From the NCBI RefSeq assembly GCF_014203025.1, contig NZ_JACHID010000006.1, forward strand, positions 62,001 to 126,000: DNA of 64,000 nucleotides, in the 5' to 3' direction. A model generated the notes under the pieces. That model was not told the origin of the DNA and did no database searches. It saw only the letters and a program-made list of their open reading frames with translations. Position numbers and translations under genes: made by a program. This stretch comes from Desulfurispira natronophila (GTDB lineage: Bacteria > Chrysiogenota > Chrysiogenetes > Chrysiogenales > Chrysiogenaceae). Of the stretch, positions 34,688 through 43,484 are shown in pieces; the first letter of the stretch is position 1; the number at the start of each line of letters is the position of its first letter.

Positions 34688-35257
34688 ATGAACAAACTCT
34701 TTTGGATAATGATGATTACCGGCATGATACTGCTTGCCGGGTGCGGCAAGAAAACTCCACCCTTGCAGGAGCAGGACCCCACTCTCCCTGACTGGATCTA
34801 CACTCCCCAGGTAGAGGATGGCCTGGCAGAGTCAGCCTGTGTCGACGCCGTAGGCAGCATGACCATGCAGCGCAATCGTGCTGCGTCTCAAGCACGTCAG
34901 CAGCTGGCCAGTACCCTGGGCGTTCAGGTGCAGGGCTACCTCACCGACTATCAACGAGCCATCACTACCGAGGAGGATGGTACATCCACAGGCGCAACCT
35001 TTGAGTCCGTTACCCGTCAGGTCGTTAACGAGCGCCTGGTTGGCTCACGGATAGTGGAGTCCGGGTACTTTACCCTGGAGGACAAGCGTCAATTTTGCGT
35101 TTTGCTGGCGGTTAGCCAACCCGAGGTCATGGAAATGGTGGAAGCTGCCCAAAGTGCAGCCGGACTGGAAGAAGATCCCCTGACCCAGAGTCAGTTGCGT
35201 GAGCGCTACTTCAGTGACCAGGCCCTGCAAAGTCTCGATCGGCAACTGGAGCAGTAA
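34688..35257 (+). CDS. LPP20-family lipoprotein
   Basis: 189 aa, ATG 34688 after GGAGG. A lipoprotein signal ends LLAGC with the lipidated Cys at residue 19. The mature part contains the LPP20-like fold: PDWIYTPQVEDGLAESACVDAVGS, then RNRAASQARQQLASTLGVQV, and a repeat-rich beta/alpha domain. LPP20 domain proteins include flagellum-associated FlgP and other outer-membrane lipoproteins; here no flagellar genes are near. It is the first of five consecutive lipoprotein genes on the plus strand, so it probably works with them at the outer membrane. Confidence 0.8.
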   Translation: MNKLFWIMMITGMILLAGCGKKTPPLQEQDPTLPDWIYTPQVEDGLAESACVDAVGSMTMQRNRAASQARQQLASTLGVQVQGYLTDYQRAITTEEDGTSTGATFESVTRQVVNERLVGSRIVESGYFTLEDKRQFCVLLAVSQPEVMEMVEAAQSAAGLEEDPLTQSQLRERYFSDQALQSLDRQLEQ

Positions 35258-35271
35258 AGGAGGGCTACCTC

Positions 35272-35451
35272 GTGAAAAACTTTGGCACAACCAGACTTCT
35301 TCTCATTCTTTTGGCTGCCCTCTTCACTGCCACGGTATTGCTGAGCGGCTGTGGCAAACCCGACCCCGACCTTTATCCCGACCAAAACAACACCGGGCTG
35401 CAGGATGATCGTGACCGTGCCCTGGAGCGCCTGGATCGTCAGGTCCGATAA
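35272..35451 (+). CDS. Small lipoprotein, 59 aa
   Basis: GTG start at 35272 behind AAAGGAGGG, stop at 35449-35451. The signal peptide has basic Arg8, a hydrophobic run and the lipobox LLSGC with Cys27, leaving a mature peptide of only 33 residues (CGKPDPDLYPDQNN ... ALERLDRQVR). It is too short for ordinary gene callers but has a strong ribosome site and lies exactly between two other lipoprotein genes. The tail LERLDRQVR resembles the tail LQSLDRQLEQ of the preceding lipoprotein. No known family. Confidence 0.75.
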   Translation: MKNFGTTRLLLILLAALFTATVLLSGCGKPDPDLYPDQNNTGLQDDRDRALERLDRQVR

Positions 35452-35496
35452 AACAAAATCAATGGATTCATGAGATACTATTCGAGGTACGCAGAT

Positions 35497-36102
35497 ATGT
35501 TCAGACAAAGCCTTCACCTCCTTGCCACCCTACTGACAGCCGGACTGCTTCTTGCCGGCTGCTCCCAGAAAGTCAGCCGCATTGACATGGACGAGACCCG
35601 CGATCTCAGCGGAAACTGGAACGACATGGATTCCCGCCTGGTTTCGCGGGAGATGATCGACGACGTACTTTCCCAGCGCTGGTTAAGCAACTTTGTGCAG
35701 GCCAACAATCAGCAGCCCACCGTTATTGTCGGCTCCATGCGCAATCTCAGTCACGAACACATCAATATGCGCACCTTTATCTCCGACATTCAACGGGAGC
35801 TGATCAACTCTGGCCAGGTGGACTTCGTCGCCGCGGCAGAGGACCGGGCGGAACTGCGGGAAGAGCGGGCCGAGCAGGATCTCCACGCCCGCGAGGATAC
35901 CCGCGCCCGCATGGGCCAGGAGATTGGGGCTGACTTTATGCTCAACGGCACTATCAACACCATCATCGACAGCGAGGGGCGCACCCAGGTGAAGTACTAC
36001 CAGGTGGACATGACCCTGACGGACCTGGAAAGCAACCGCATCGTGTGGATTGGGCAGAAGCAGATACGCAAACTGGTTGAGCGATCCCGCGTACGCTCCT
36101 GA
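35497..36102 (+). CDS. lpoB: LpoB-type lipoprotein (penicillin-binding protein activator)
   Basis: 201 aa from ATG 35497 with a GAGG ribosome site; an ATG nine codons upstream is in frame but would displace the signal. Lipobox LLAGC, Cys22. The mature chain follows the LpoB family (YcfM): DLSGNWNDMDSRLVSREMIDDVL, NNQQPTVIVGSMRNLSHEHI, a regular alpha/beta fold with GADFMLNGTINTIIDSEG and LTDLESNRIVWIGQKQIRK. LpoB activates the bifunctional PBP1b from the outer membrane in E. coli; whether this one does the same is inference. The gene neighbours COG3014- and LPP20-like lipoproteins, an arrangement seen in several proteobacteria. Confidence 0.85.
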   Translation: MFRQSLHLLATLLTAGLLLAGCSQKVSRIDMDETRDLSGNWNDMDSRLVSREMIDDVLSQRWLSNFVQANNQQPTVIVGSMRNLSHEHINMRTFISDIQRELINSGQVDFVAAAEDRAELREERAEQDLHAREDTRARMGQEIGADFMLNGTINTIIDSEGRTQVKYYQVDMTLTDLESNRIVWIGQKQIRKLVERSRVRS

Positions 36103-36116
36103 AAAGCACCGATTTT

Positions 36117-37442
36117 ATGGAGTTGCTGCGCTACCCACTGCTTGGCTGCCTGATTTTTGCCAGTATGCTGTATGCCAGCGGCTGCGCCCCCTACAGTGCT
36201 TCCTTTGCCCAGATTGAACAGGACCTGGTGAACCAGGATCCCGTGGCGGCCCTGACAAGCCTGGAAAAACAACGCCCCGGCAGCCGCAACCAGGTGTTGC
36301 ACGATCTGAACCACGGCATGCTGCTGCGCATGGATGGGCAGTTTGAAGCCAGCAACGAGAGCCTGGAGCGGGCCAAAAACCGCATGGAAGAGTTGTATGC
36401 CATCAGCGTCAGCGAACAGGTGGGCTCCTTTCTGCTCAGCGACAGCTCTACCTCCTATGCCGGCGAAGAGTTCGAGCAGGTGCTGGTACACCTGTACAAG
36501 GCCCTGAACTATCTGGAACTGGGCGAGCCGGAAAGTGCGCGGGTCGAAGCTTTGCAGGTGGATCTGAAACTGCGGGAAATGACCCAGCAGGGATTTACGG
36601 GCAACTACCGGGAAGATGCCCTGGCCCGCTACCTCACCGGTATCGTGTACGAGATGCACGGCGAGTACAGCGATGCCCTGATTGCCTATCGGCGGGCGTA
36701 CGAAACCTATCAGGATTACCGGGAACACTTTGCCGTCTCCGTACCCGAGGTGCTGCAGGAGGATCTACTGCGTACAGCCCACCGCATTGGCTACCGCGAA
36801 GAACTGGAGCGTTTCCGGCAGGAATTTGATCGACCTGATTGGAAACCACTCTCCATACCGGGCAGCGGCCAGCTGATTGTCGTGCTGAGCACCAGCCTGG
36901 CTCCCGTCAAACGAGAAGAGAGCGCGGTCATACAACTCTCTGCCAATCGGGTGGTGCGCATATCCCTGCCCTATTATGAGTTTCGGCCCCGCAGCTCCCA
37001 TGGGGCCCGACTGCGACTGGATCATCAAGCCGCCTTTGCTGCTGAGCGGGCCCACAGTATCGACGCCATAGCCAGCGATACGCTGAAAGCCAAGATGGGA
37101 GCCATCACGGCCCGGTCCATTGCCCGCATCGTAGCCAAGGATCAGGCCGTCAGTGAAGTGCACGATCAGGCCGGTCCACTGGCCGGTGTCCTCGCCAATA
37201 TATTCACCGCAGCCACAGAAACCGCTGATACCCGCAGCTGGCTGACCCTGCCCCAGGAAATATACCTCATGCGCCAGCACCTGCCAGCAGGCACCTACAC
37301 CCCCACGGTCGAAATCCTGGGCTCCCGCGGCCAGGTTCTGGATCGCCTGCCCCTGGGAGAGCTGCAGATAGATGCTGGCAACATAAGCGTAGTCTCACCC
37401 CACTGGATTCCCCACTTTCTGCCCCGCTCACCAAGGAGATAG
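36117..37442 (+). CDS. COG3014-like lipoprotein with TPR-type repeats
   Basis: 441 aa. N-terminal signal with a lipobox-like YASGC (Cys23). Residues ~35-215 contain helical TPR-like pairs (LNHGMLLRMDGQFEASNESL, YKALNYLELGEPESARVEA, YLTGIVYEMHGEYSDALIAY), and the C-terminal half is a beta-rich domain (PGSGQLIVVLSTSLAPVK ...). This is the layout of the uncharacterised COG3014 lipoproteins usually found beside LpoB. Likely a periplasmic scaffold anchored in the outer membrane. Fifteen bases after lpoB and three bases before the next lipoprotein gene. Confidence 0.78.
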   Translation: MELLRYPLLGCLIFASMLYASGCAPYSASFAQIEQDLVNQDPVAALTSLEKQRPGSRNQVLHDLNHGMLLRMDGQFEASNESLERAKNRMEELYAISVSEQVGSFLLSDSSTSYAGEEFEQVLVHLYKALNYLELGEPESARVEALQVDLKLREMTQQGFTGNYREDALARYLTGIVYEMHGEYSDALIAYRRAYETYQDYREHFAVSVPEVLQEDLLRTAHRIGYREELERFRQEFDRPDWKPLSIPGSGQLIVVLSTSLAPVKREESAVIQLSANRVVRISLPYYEFRPRSSHGARLRLDHQAAFAAERAHSIDAIASDTLKAKMGAITARSIARIVAKDQAVSEVHDQAGPLAGVLANIFTAATETADTRSWLTLPQEIYLMRQHLPAGTYTPTVEILGSRGQVLDRLPLGELQIDAGNISVVSPHWIPHFLPRSPRR

Positions 37443-37445
37443 AAT

Positions 37446-38468
37446 ATGCTGAAAACATCCATTTACACCTTGCTGGCACTCATGGTCCTTATGGCCGGTT
37501 GCGCAGCCAAGCCCCCTCCTGAGTCGTCCTATCCAGCCTGGATTACTGGTCAGAGTACCGAATACCCCGCCAGCATATACGTCAAGGGCCGTGGCAGTGG
37601 CACCACCCCTGCCATGGCAGCCCAGAGTGCCCGTACCGAACTGGCCAGTTTTTTTGAGGTTCAAATCTTAGCCCGTATGGAATCCCATATAGCGGAAACC
37701 ATGGACAACGATCGCTACCAGCAGGCCCAGCAACATCACACCCATATTAACACTACCGTCGGCCAGATACTGGAAGGGACGGAAATCAGCCAGCGCTGGT
37801 ACAGCGAAGAGGAAGGAACCCACTACGCCCTGGCCACACTACACCGCGGCAATACGCTCCTCAACCTGGATCAGCGCCGCGATCAGCTTGGACAGGAAAC
37901 TGCCCTGCTGGTGGATCAGGCAAGGCAGCACGCCAACGCCCTCAGGGCCGCTTCCCTGCTGGAAGAAGCACGGCAACAGCAGCAACATTTGCTGGCCCTG
38001 GGCCAGACGCGCCAGACCCTGGAGCCATTGCCTGCCGGACAACTGAGCCGCTACAGCCAAACAGAGCTTCAGCAAATGCAAAGGGAGCGCCTGCAGGATG
38101 TTACTTTCACCGTCAACGCCGACACTCCTGGCGACCTGCAGAGGCAAGTGACAGATACCGCCAGTGCAGCCCTTAGTTCCTGGGGAATTCTTATGGATCC
38201 AGAAGGGGAGTATACACTGCGCATCGTCTATCGCCCCGAGCCCCTTCAGTTCCGGGAGCAGTGGTACTGGCTGCGAGCCCGACTGGAGATGGCGATTCTG
38301 GAACCGACCGGAGAAGTGAGCGCACAGCAAAGCTATGAGGTACGGGAGTCATCCCGCAGCGAAACGACAGCACGGCAAAGGGCCGAAGCCCTGGTGTTAC
38401 AAAAGGTTCGTCAGGAAGTGGCAGCGCTGCTTTTCAACACCTCCACCGCCAGCACTCCTGTCGAGTAG
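37446..38468 (+). CDS. LPP20-like lipoprotein, larger
   Basis: 340 aa, ATG 37446 with AAGGAGATAGAAT before it. Lipobox LMAGC, Cys19. The region ~30-150 (YPAWITGQSTEYPASIYVKG, TPAMAAQSARTELASFFEVQ, LEGTEISQRWYSEEEGTHYA) matches the LPP20 fold of the first lipoprotein in this cluster, followed by a long helical segment (QARQHANALRAASLLEEARQ, ~155-210) and a beta-rich C-terminal domain (TLRIVYRPEPLQFREQWYWL). It is the fifth lipoprotein of the set. The function is unknown. Confidence 0.75.
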   Translation: MLKTSIYTLLALMVLMAGCAAKPPPESSYPAWITGQSTEYPASIYVKGRGSGTTPAMAAQSARTELASFFEVQILARMESHIAETMDNDRYQQAQQHHTHINTTVGQILEGTEISQRWYSEEEGTHYALATLHRGNTLLNLDQRRDQLGQETALLVDQARQHANALRAASLLEEARQQQQHLLALGQTRQTLEPLPAGQLSRYSQTELQQMQRERLQDVTFTVNADTPGDLQRQVTDTASAALSSWGILMDPEGEYTLRIVYRPEPLQFREQWYWLRARLEMAILEPTGEVSAQQSYEVRESSRSETTARQRAEALVLQKVRQEVAALLFNTSTASTPVE

Positions 38469-38545
38469 TGCTGGCGAGTGACCGCTTCACTCTCTCTCGA
38501 ACCATTCAAAGCTCTCACCGAACACAAATAGATGGAGGCACTACC

Positions 38546-39847
38546 GTGAACACACCCACCCTTGATCGTCGTCACTTTTTACAACTGGCCGCCGGTGCCG
38601 GAGCTTTGGCATTGCTGCCTGGGTGCAGCAAAAATCCGGTTACCGGCAGACGCGAGCTGATGCTCATGTCCACAGACCAGGAAGTTGCTATTGACCGGGA
38701 GAACGCGCCTCATCAGATTTCGGCCGATTACGGACTCGTGCAGGATACCGCCCTGGCAGACTACGTAGCCAGTGTGGGCAGTGCCATGACACCCCACACC
38801 CATCGGCCCAATATGCCTTACAGCTTCAACTGCCTGGGAGCGACCTACATTAACGCCTATGCTTTCCCCGGTGGCACCATCGGTATTACGCGGGGCATTC
38901 TTCTGACTATGGAAAGCGAAGCAGAGCTGGCGGCCCTTATCGGGCATGAACTCGGGCACGTCACAGCCCGCCACACCTCGCAACGCATGAGCCGGGGAAT
39001 GCTCACCAGCCTGGCAGTAGCCGGTGCTGCGGTAGCTATTCAAGATGACCGTTATAGGGGTGTTGCCGCCGGCCTGGGAGCTATCGGAGCCGGAGTGCTG
39101 TTGGCCAGCTACAGCCGGGACCAGGAGCGGGAAGCGGACTCCCTGGGACTGGAGTACTCGGTGAAAGGACAGTACAGTCCCCAAGGGTTTGTGGATTTGA
39201 TGTCCATGCTCAATGACCTTTCCGGCAGCCGGGAAACCAACCGGGTAGAAATGCTCTTTTCCACCCACCCCATGAGCAAGGAGCGCTACGAAACGGCACT
39301 GCGGGATGTGGAGCGTGGTCGCTACGACAAGACGAAGCCTATTCACCGGGAACGCTATATGGACAGCACGGCCTCGCTGCGGCGTATGCGGGATGCCATC
39401 GAAGCAACCCAGCACGGTGACCGGGAAATGGCGGCCGGTAACCCTGCCAGCGCGCAAGAATACTACCGCAAGGCACTGCACATGGCTCCCGACGACTATC
39501 CGGTTCACCTGATGATGGCCAGGTGCCAACTCGCCCAGGAAAAACCTGCTGAGGCCGCTGCCTATGCCCGCACTGCCCGGGACATATACCCCGGCGAAGC
39601 CCAAGCTCACCACATCCTGGGTTTTGCCTCTTTACAGCAAAATCAGCACACGGTGGCTCTGGAGTCGTTTACTGCCTACGAAAAGCGTTTACCTGGAAAC
39701 CCCAACACCGTCTTTTTTATCGGCTACTCCCACGAGGGACTGGGAAATCGCCAGAATGCGGCTGAGCGCTATCAGGCCTTTTTGCAGCAAGTGCAGGAAG
39801 GACCTTACGCCGACCACGCTCGCCAGCGACTGGCACAGTGGAGCTAA
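38546..39847 (+). CDS. M48-family metalloprotease lipoprotein with TPR domain (BepA-like)
   Basis: 433 aa from GTG 38546, behind GGAGG; an in-frame ATG at 38468 lacks a ribosome site and displaces the signal. The N-terminus combines a Tat-like DRRHFLQLAAGAGALALLPG with lipobox Cys27 (SKNPVTGRRELMLMS follows, as in many M48 lipoproteins). The zinc site HELGH is at 134-138, and a downstream EREADSLGLEY segment supplies the third ligand. The C-terminal third (EYYRKALHMAPDDYPVHLMM, LGFASLQQNQHTVALESFTA) is a TPR array. BepA-type proteins degrade or refold stalled outer-membrane proteins such as LptD and act with BAM. Last gene of the lipoprotein cluster. Confidence 0.88.
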   Translation: MNTPTLDRRHFLQLAAGAGALALLPGCSKNPVTGRRELMLMSTDQEVAIDRENAPHQISADYGLVQDTALADYVASVGSAMTPHTHRPNMPYSFNCLGATYINAYAFPGGTIGITRGILLTMESEAELAALIGHELGHVTARHTSQRMSRGMLTSLAVAGAAVAIQDDRYRGVAAGLGAIGAGVLLASYSRDQEREADSLGLEYSVKGQYSPQGFVDLMSMLNDLSGSRETNRVEMLFSTHPMSKERYETALRDVERGRYDKTKPIHRERYMDSTASLRRMRDAIEATQHGDREMAAGNPASAQEYYRKALHMAPDDYPVHLMMARCQLAQEKPAEAAAYARTARDIYPGEAQAHHILGFASLQQNQHTVALESFTAYEKRLPGNPNTVFFIGYSHEGLGNRQNAAERYQAFLQQVQEGPYADHARQRLAQWS

Positions 39848-39853
39848 CTGGTA

Positions 39854-39880
39854 CCGGATCCCAAAAGGGATCCGGTTTTA
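39854..39880 (+). terminator. Terminator of the lipoprotein cluster
   Basis: CCGGATCCC-AAAA-GGGATCCGG-TTTT, starting seven bases after the protease stop. It overlaps the stop codon of the convergent minus-strand gene. Confidence 0.8.
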
Positions 39881-42310
39881 TCGCAACCCGCGCAGCAGAC
39901 GCTCTCCTTCGTCCCTGAGCTGATCACGCAGCTCCTGCTCACGCTGCTGCTTCTCTTCTTCAAGACGTCTGCGCTCTTCTTCGGCACGTTGACGTGCCTC
40001 TTCCTCCAGGCGCCGCCTTTCCTCTTCCAGACGCTGCCTCTCCTCATCAAGGCGCTGTTGCAACTCACCGCGCAAGGCGTCTTCTGAAAGCTCCCGCCCT
40101 ACACGCTCCTCCAGGGCCTGCAAAGCATCAGCTTCACCACGCAACAATGCCTGTAGCTGTTCCAGCTCTTCCTGCTTCAGGCCCGCCTTTTCCATGTACT
40201 CCTGGGCCAATTTTTCCAGCTCGGCCCGCAGGCGCTGTTCAAACTGGCGACGTTGCTCTTCCAGTTCATCGCGAAAGCGATTGCTGAGTTGTCGATCCAG
40301 GTCAGTGCCAAGGCGAGCCCGGGGGCTGGTGATGCGACCAGTAAGGCGAAGGTCAACATCGAACTGTTGCACACTCGCCAGGGTACGATGGATCACCCGC
40401 TCCAGCTCATTGCCCGGATGCTCCAGCCCCAGCTCAACATTTGCAAAATTGAGGACCCCACCTCCACTCAACTGCCCGCCACTGGTAAGCTCCAGTTGCA
40501 GGTCACTACGCAGCTCACTGGGGCTCATAAAGAGGCGATCCACACGGGATCCACTTTTTTCATAACCCCGCAGGGCTATATCAAAGGTATCTCGAGGCTC
40601 GTCCTGACGTCGTTCGCTGAGCCAGTCAATACGCAATGAATCGTAGCCACTGACCTGTTGGGACTGGAACCAGGCCCGCATAGGCTCGCCGGTAATGCGT
40701 TGGTTATCGGTCAACCCTTTCAGTTCACCGGCAAATTTATTACCACTGCCGGTGGTAATATCAAGGGCAGCGTGGGCTATCAGCCAGCCAGGCTTGGGAT
40801 CCCACAGGGTGTAGTGGACAATGCGCCCCTCGCCACGAGGGGGGCGAGTGTCGTCGTGCTCACCACGGCGAGCCATGCGCTCACGGGCCATATCCACATA
40901 GGGTAAAAGGCGATAGTACCATTCCCGCAGCGAGTCGAGATTCTCCTGCACATCCTCGCCAAGCAGAGTGCCAGCTAACTCAAAAGCACCGTCCATATCC
41001 AGTGAGTACTTGTCTCGCAGGGCGTTAAAGTCCTCCCCCGGCAAGCCGCGCAACTCGTCAACAAGTTGGCGTACACTTCGACGATCCGCTGTCAATTCAT
41101 CCAGAAGACGCTCATAGTCATCCACGTACTGCCGCAGATCGCTGCGGAGTGCCCGCGCTTCATCCCGCACTTTACGCAGGTCATCTTCGCTGCGAATATT
41201 TCGAGCCTGCTGCTCCAGTTGTCGCAGACGATCGCGATACTGGGAAAGGTCCGGCTCAGGGATCTCTTGGCCACTCCATTTCTGCTCTACCTGCTGCAAT
41301 TCCCGCTCAATGCGCTCTCCCTCGGTACGGGTGTGGAGGGTCTCTTGCCTGACAACTTCGCGAGGTTCCGGCAAGCGCTCTGAAGCATCGGCAACAAAAC
41401 GTCGGGGTGTTGACGGCTGGGGTTCAGCGGGTGGAGGCGAGGCGACTTCATGTATTCGGGCCGGGCTTTGTCGTGGTTGATCCAAAACCACAGCGGTAGC
41501 CACCAGCTCATCCAACAGGAAGCGGCGATGAAAAAGATGCCCCAGGTCAACTTCAAAGGCTATGCGCTCGGCTTGTGCCAGGTTACGCATGAGATCAGTT
41601 TTGTCTGGTATCTGCAAGCCGTGAATCTCAAGAGTCAGAGGATTCAATGAAGTTTGAAGCGAAGCGATTTCCACCTCGGCTCCTGCCGAGCGACTCAGCC
41701 CTATCTCTAGCCCTTTCTTGACGATAGGGTCAAGAAACAGCAGCACAAATACCGAAATGCCACCGATGATGCCTACGTAGATGCCAGCACCGATCCAACG
41801 CACCGGAAAAGGTTTTTTCAGTTCTTCCAGCTTGCTGTCGTAGGCCAGAAAGAGCCGCACCACCGGAACTCGGTCGGTAAGACGGGAGATGGGGCCGCGG
41901 TACAAGTTGATTGTCAGATGTAAAAGCAGCCAGACGAGGGGAAAGAGCAGCAGCGAGGCAGCCAGGGAGCCGATGACCAGCGAATTATTAAAACGAGTCA
42001 GGCCCATCCAGGCGCTGTTGTACCAGCTGGTAAAGAGCGATTCCAGGGAAGGCTGAGTCAAAATCCAGTAGCCAAGGACCTCCATCCAGGGGTCCACCAT
42101 CCAGGCAATGCCGGAAAAAATGGCAAGGGCAACGATAAAAATCCCCAGGTTGATATTGAGGAAAAATGCCAGAAAAAGGATCAGTACATTGTGAATAGCA
42201 AAAAAAGGTGAAAGGCCAGGAATCAGCGCCAGGGCTGCTGCCAGACTTATTTGCCAGGGTCGCGCCTTGGAGTTAAATGCCGCCAGAGCGCGGCCAATGA
42301 TCTCAAACAT
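39878..42310 (-). CDS. Fused TIGR03546/TIGR03545-like membrane protein
   Basis: 810 aa. Residues ~1-155 are a small polytopic domain (MFEIIGRALAAFNSKARPWQ, then IPGLSPFFAIHNVLILFLAF) that matches TIGR03546 as I recall it; residues ~165-195 form one more helix (WIGAGIYVGIIGGISVFVLL), and the rest is a large periplasmic AsmA-like beta domain with two long coiled coils (GERIERELQQVEQKWSGQEI and the Glu/Arg-rich C-terminal ~60 residues), matching TIGR03545. Those two families are normally encoded by separate adjacent genes; here they form one chain. Function unknown, restricted to outer-membrane bacteria; AsmA-like proteins may bridge lipid transport. The start overlaps pncB by eight bases. Confidence 0.7.
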   Translation of the reverse strand: MFEIIGRALAAFNSKARPWQISLAAALALIPGLSPFFAIHNVLILFLAFFLNINLGIFIVALAIFSGIAWMVDPWMEVLGYWILTQPSLESLFTSWYNSAWMGLTRFNNSLVIGSLAASLLLFPLVWLLLHLTINLYRGPISRLTDRVPVVRLFLAYDSKLEELKKPFPVRWIGAGIYVGIIGGISVFVLLFLDPIVKKGLEIGLSRSAGAEVEIASLQTSLNPLTLEIHGLQIPDKTDLMRNLAQAERIAFEVDLGHLFHRRFLLDELVATAVVLDQPRQSPARIHEVASPPPAEPQPSTPRRFVADASERLPEPREVVRQETLHTRTEGERIERELQQVEQKWSGQEIPEPDLSQYRDRLRQLEQQARNIRSEDDLRKVRDEARALRSDLRQYVDDYERLLDELTADRRSVRQLVDELRGLPGEDFNALRDKYSLDMDGAFELAGTLLGEDVQENLDSLREWYYRLLPYVDMARERMARRGEHDDTRPPRGEGRIVHYTLWDPKPGWLIAHAALDITTGSGNKFAGELKGLTDNQRITGEPMRAWFQSQQVSGYDSLRIDWLSERRQDEPRDTFDIALRGYEKSGSRVDRLFMSPSELRSDLQLELTSGGQLSGGGVLNFANVELGLEHPGNELERVIHRTLASVQQFDVDLRLTGRITSPRARLGTDLDRQLSNRFRDELEEQRRQFEQRLRAELEKLAQEYMEKAGLKQEELEQLQALLRGEADALQALEERVGRELSEDALRGELQQRLDEERQRLEEERRRLEEEARQRAEEERRRLEEEKQQREQELRDQLRDEGERLLRGLR

Positions 42311-43484
42311 GAATCTCTCCTACGTTAAATGCCTGCTGCAGTTGCTGTAAAAACCGACTGTCCTTGCATACCATCTTGCCCGGCGAATCGCTGATTTTCG
42401 CTACGGGTACTCCATTGCACTCAGTTATCTTGATGACAATATCCAGGGGCGTATAGCCCAGGTCATTGGTAAGGTTGGTGCCGATGCCGAAAGTAATGCG
42501 AGCCCGATCACGAAAATAGTGATAAATTTCCAGAGCGCGAGGGATGTTGAGACTGTTGCTAAAAATGAGGGTCTTGCGTCGCGGATCCACCCCCAAATTC
42601 TCCAGGTGGGCGATAACCCGGTCTCCCCACGCAAAAGGGTCGCCGGAATCGTGACGAATGCCATCATATCGCACCGCCAGGGAGCGGTCAAAATCCCGCA
42701 AAAAGGCGTCCAGGGTTATAATATCGGAAAGGGCCACTCCCAACTGCCCCTGGTACTCCTGAAACCATAAGTCGAAAGCGTAGCGCTGGCTCTCTTCCAG
42801 GGAAGGTGCCAGAGCCTGGCACACCTGCAGGTACTCATGGGCCATGGTTCCTACCGGCAGCAGCTCCAGTTCCTTTGCCAGGAGCACATTGCTGGTACCA
42901 ATACAATGGCGGGGAGTTTCCTGCTTCAAGTACTCTATTACGTGGCGATGATGGGCGCGGGAGAAGCGACGCCGAGTGCCGAAGTCGGCAAAGACAAAGT
43001 CCTCATTGTCAGGGGCGGAGCGGATAAGCTCAACTTTGCCCTCTAAGCGTTTGCGCCACAGAGAGTACTTGGCTTCGGGAACATGGTAGGCAAAGGTACT
43101 TTCATTGATAATGGCCAACAGAGGCACTTCGTAAAGAATTGTCTGCAGCAGGGGCCCCCGAATGATCAGGGTGAATCCGCTCTCCCCATCAGCTTTCAGA
43201 GTCACATGGGAAGGGTCCAGGCGGTAGTCCCTCAACCAGTCCACAAATTCCTGTCGCATATAGGGCAATGTGCGCAAATAATTCAGTTCATCATCCTGAA
43301 AACGCAGCTGGCAAAAGTTGTCCAACTCCTGGCGGACGGTGGGAAAAACAACTCTCATATCGTAGATATGGGGGTTGCGACAGATAAAGGTATATTCGAC
43401 CTGGGTATCAGGATAGTGACGCCAGGCCATTTGCATCATGGTAAGCTTGTAGAGGTCAGTATCCAGCAACGAGGTGATGATCAT
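42303..43484 (-). CDS. pncB: Nicotinate phosphoribosyltransferase
   Basis: 393 aa, standard size. Conserved features: SLLDTDLYKLTMMQMAWRHY at the N-terminus, FADFGTRRRFSRAHH (phosphoribosyl and nicotinate contacts), GTSNVLLAKEL, and RHDSGDPFAWGDRVIAHLEN containing the catalytic-region Asp-Ser-Gly. It makes nicotinate mononucleotide from nicotinate and PRPP, using ATP hydrolysis, in the NAD salvage pathway. It overlaps the nicotinamidase gene upstream by four bases and the membrane-protein gene downstream by eight, so the three are translated from one mRNA. Confidence 0.95.
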   Translation of the reverse strand: MIITSLLDTDLYKLTMMQMAWRHYPDTQVEYTFICRNPHIYDMRVVFPTVRQELDNFCQLRFQDDELNYLRTLPYMRQEFVDWLRDYRLDPSHVTLKADGESGFTLIIRGPLLQTILYEVPLLAIINESTFAYHVPEAKYSLWRKRLEGKVELIRSAPDNEDFVFADFGTRRRFSRAHHRHVIEYLKQETPRHCIGTSNVLLAKELELLPVGTMAHEYLQVCQALAPSLEESQRYAFDLWFQEYQGQLGVALSDIITLDAFLRDFDRSLAVRYDGIRHDSGDPFAWGDRVIAHLENLGVDPRRKTLIFSNSLNIPRALEIYHYFRDRARITFGIGTNLTNDLGYTPLDIVIKITECNGVPVAKISDSPGKMVCKDSRFLQQLQQAFNVGEIHV

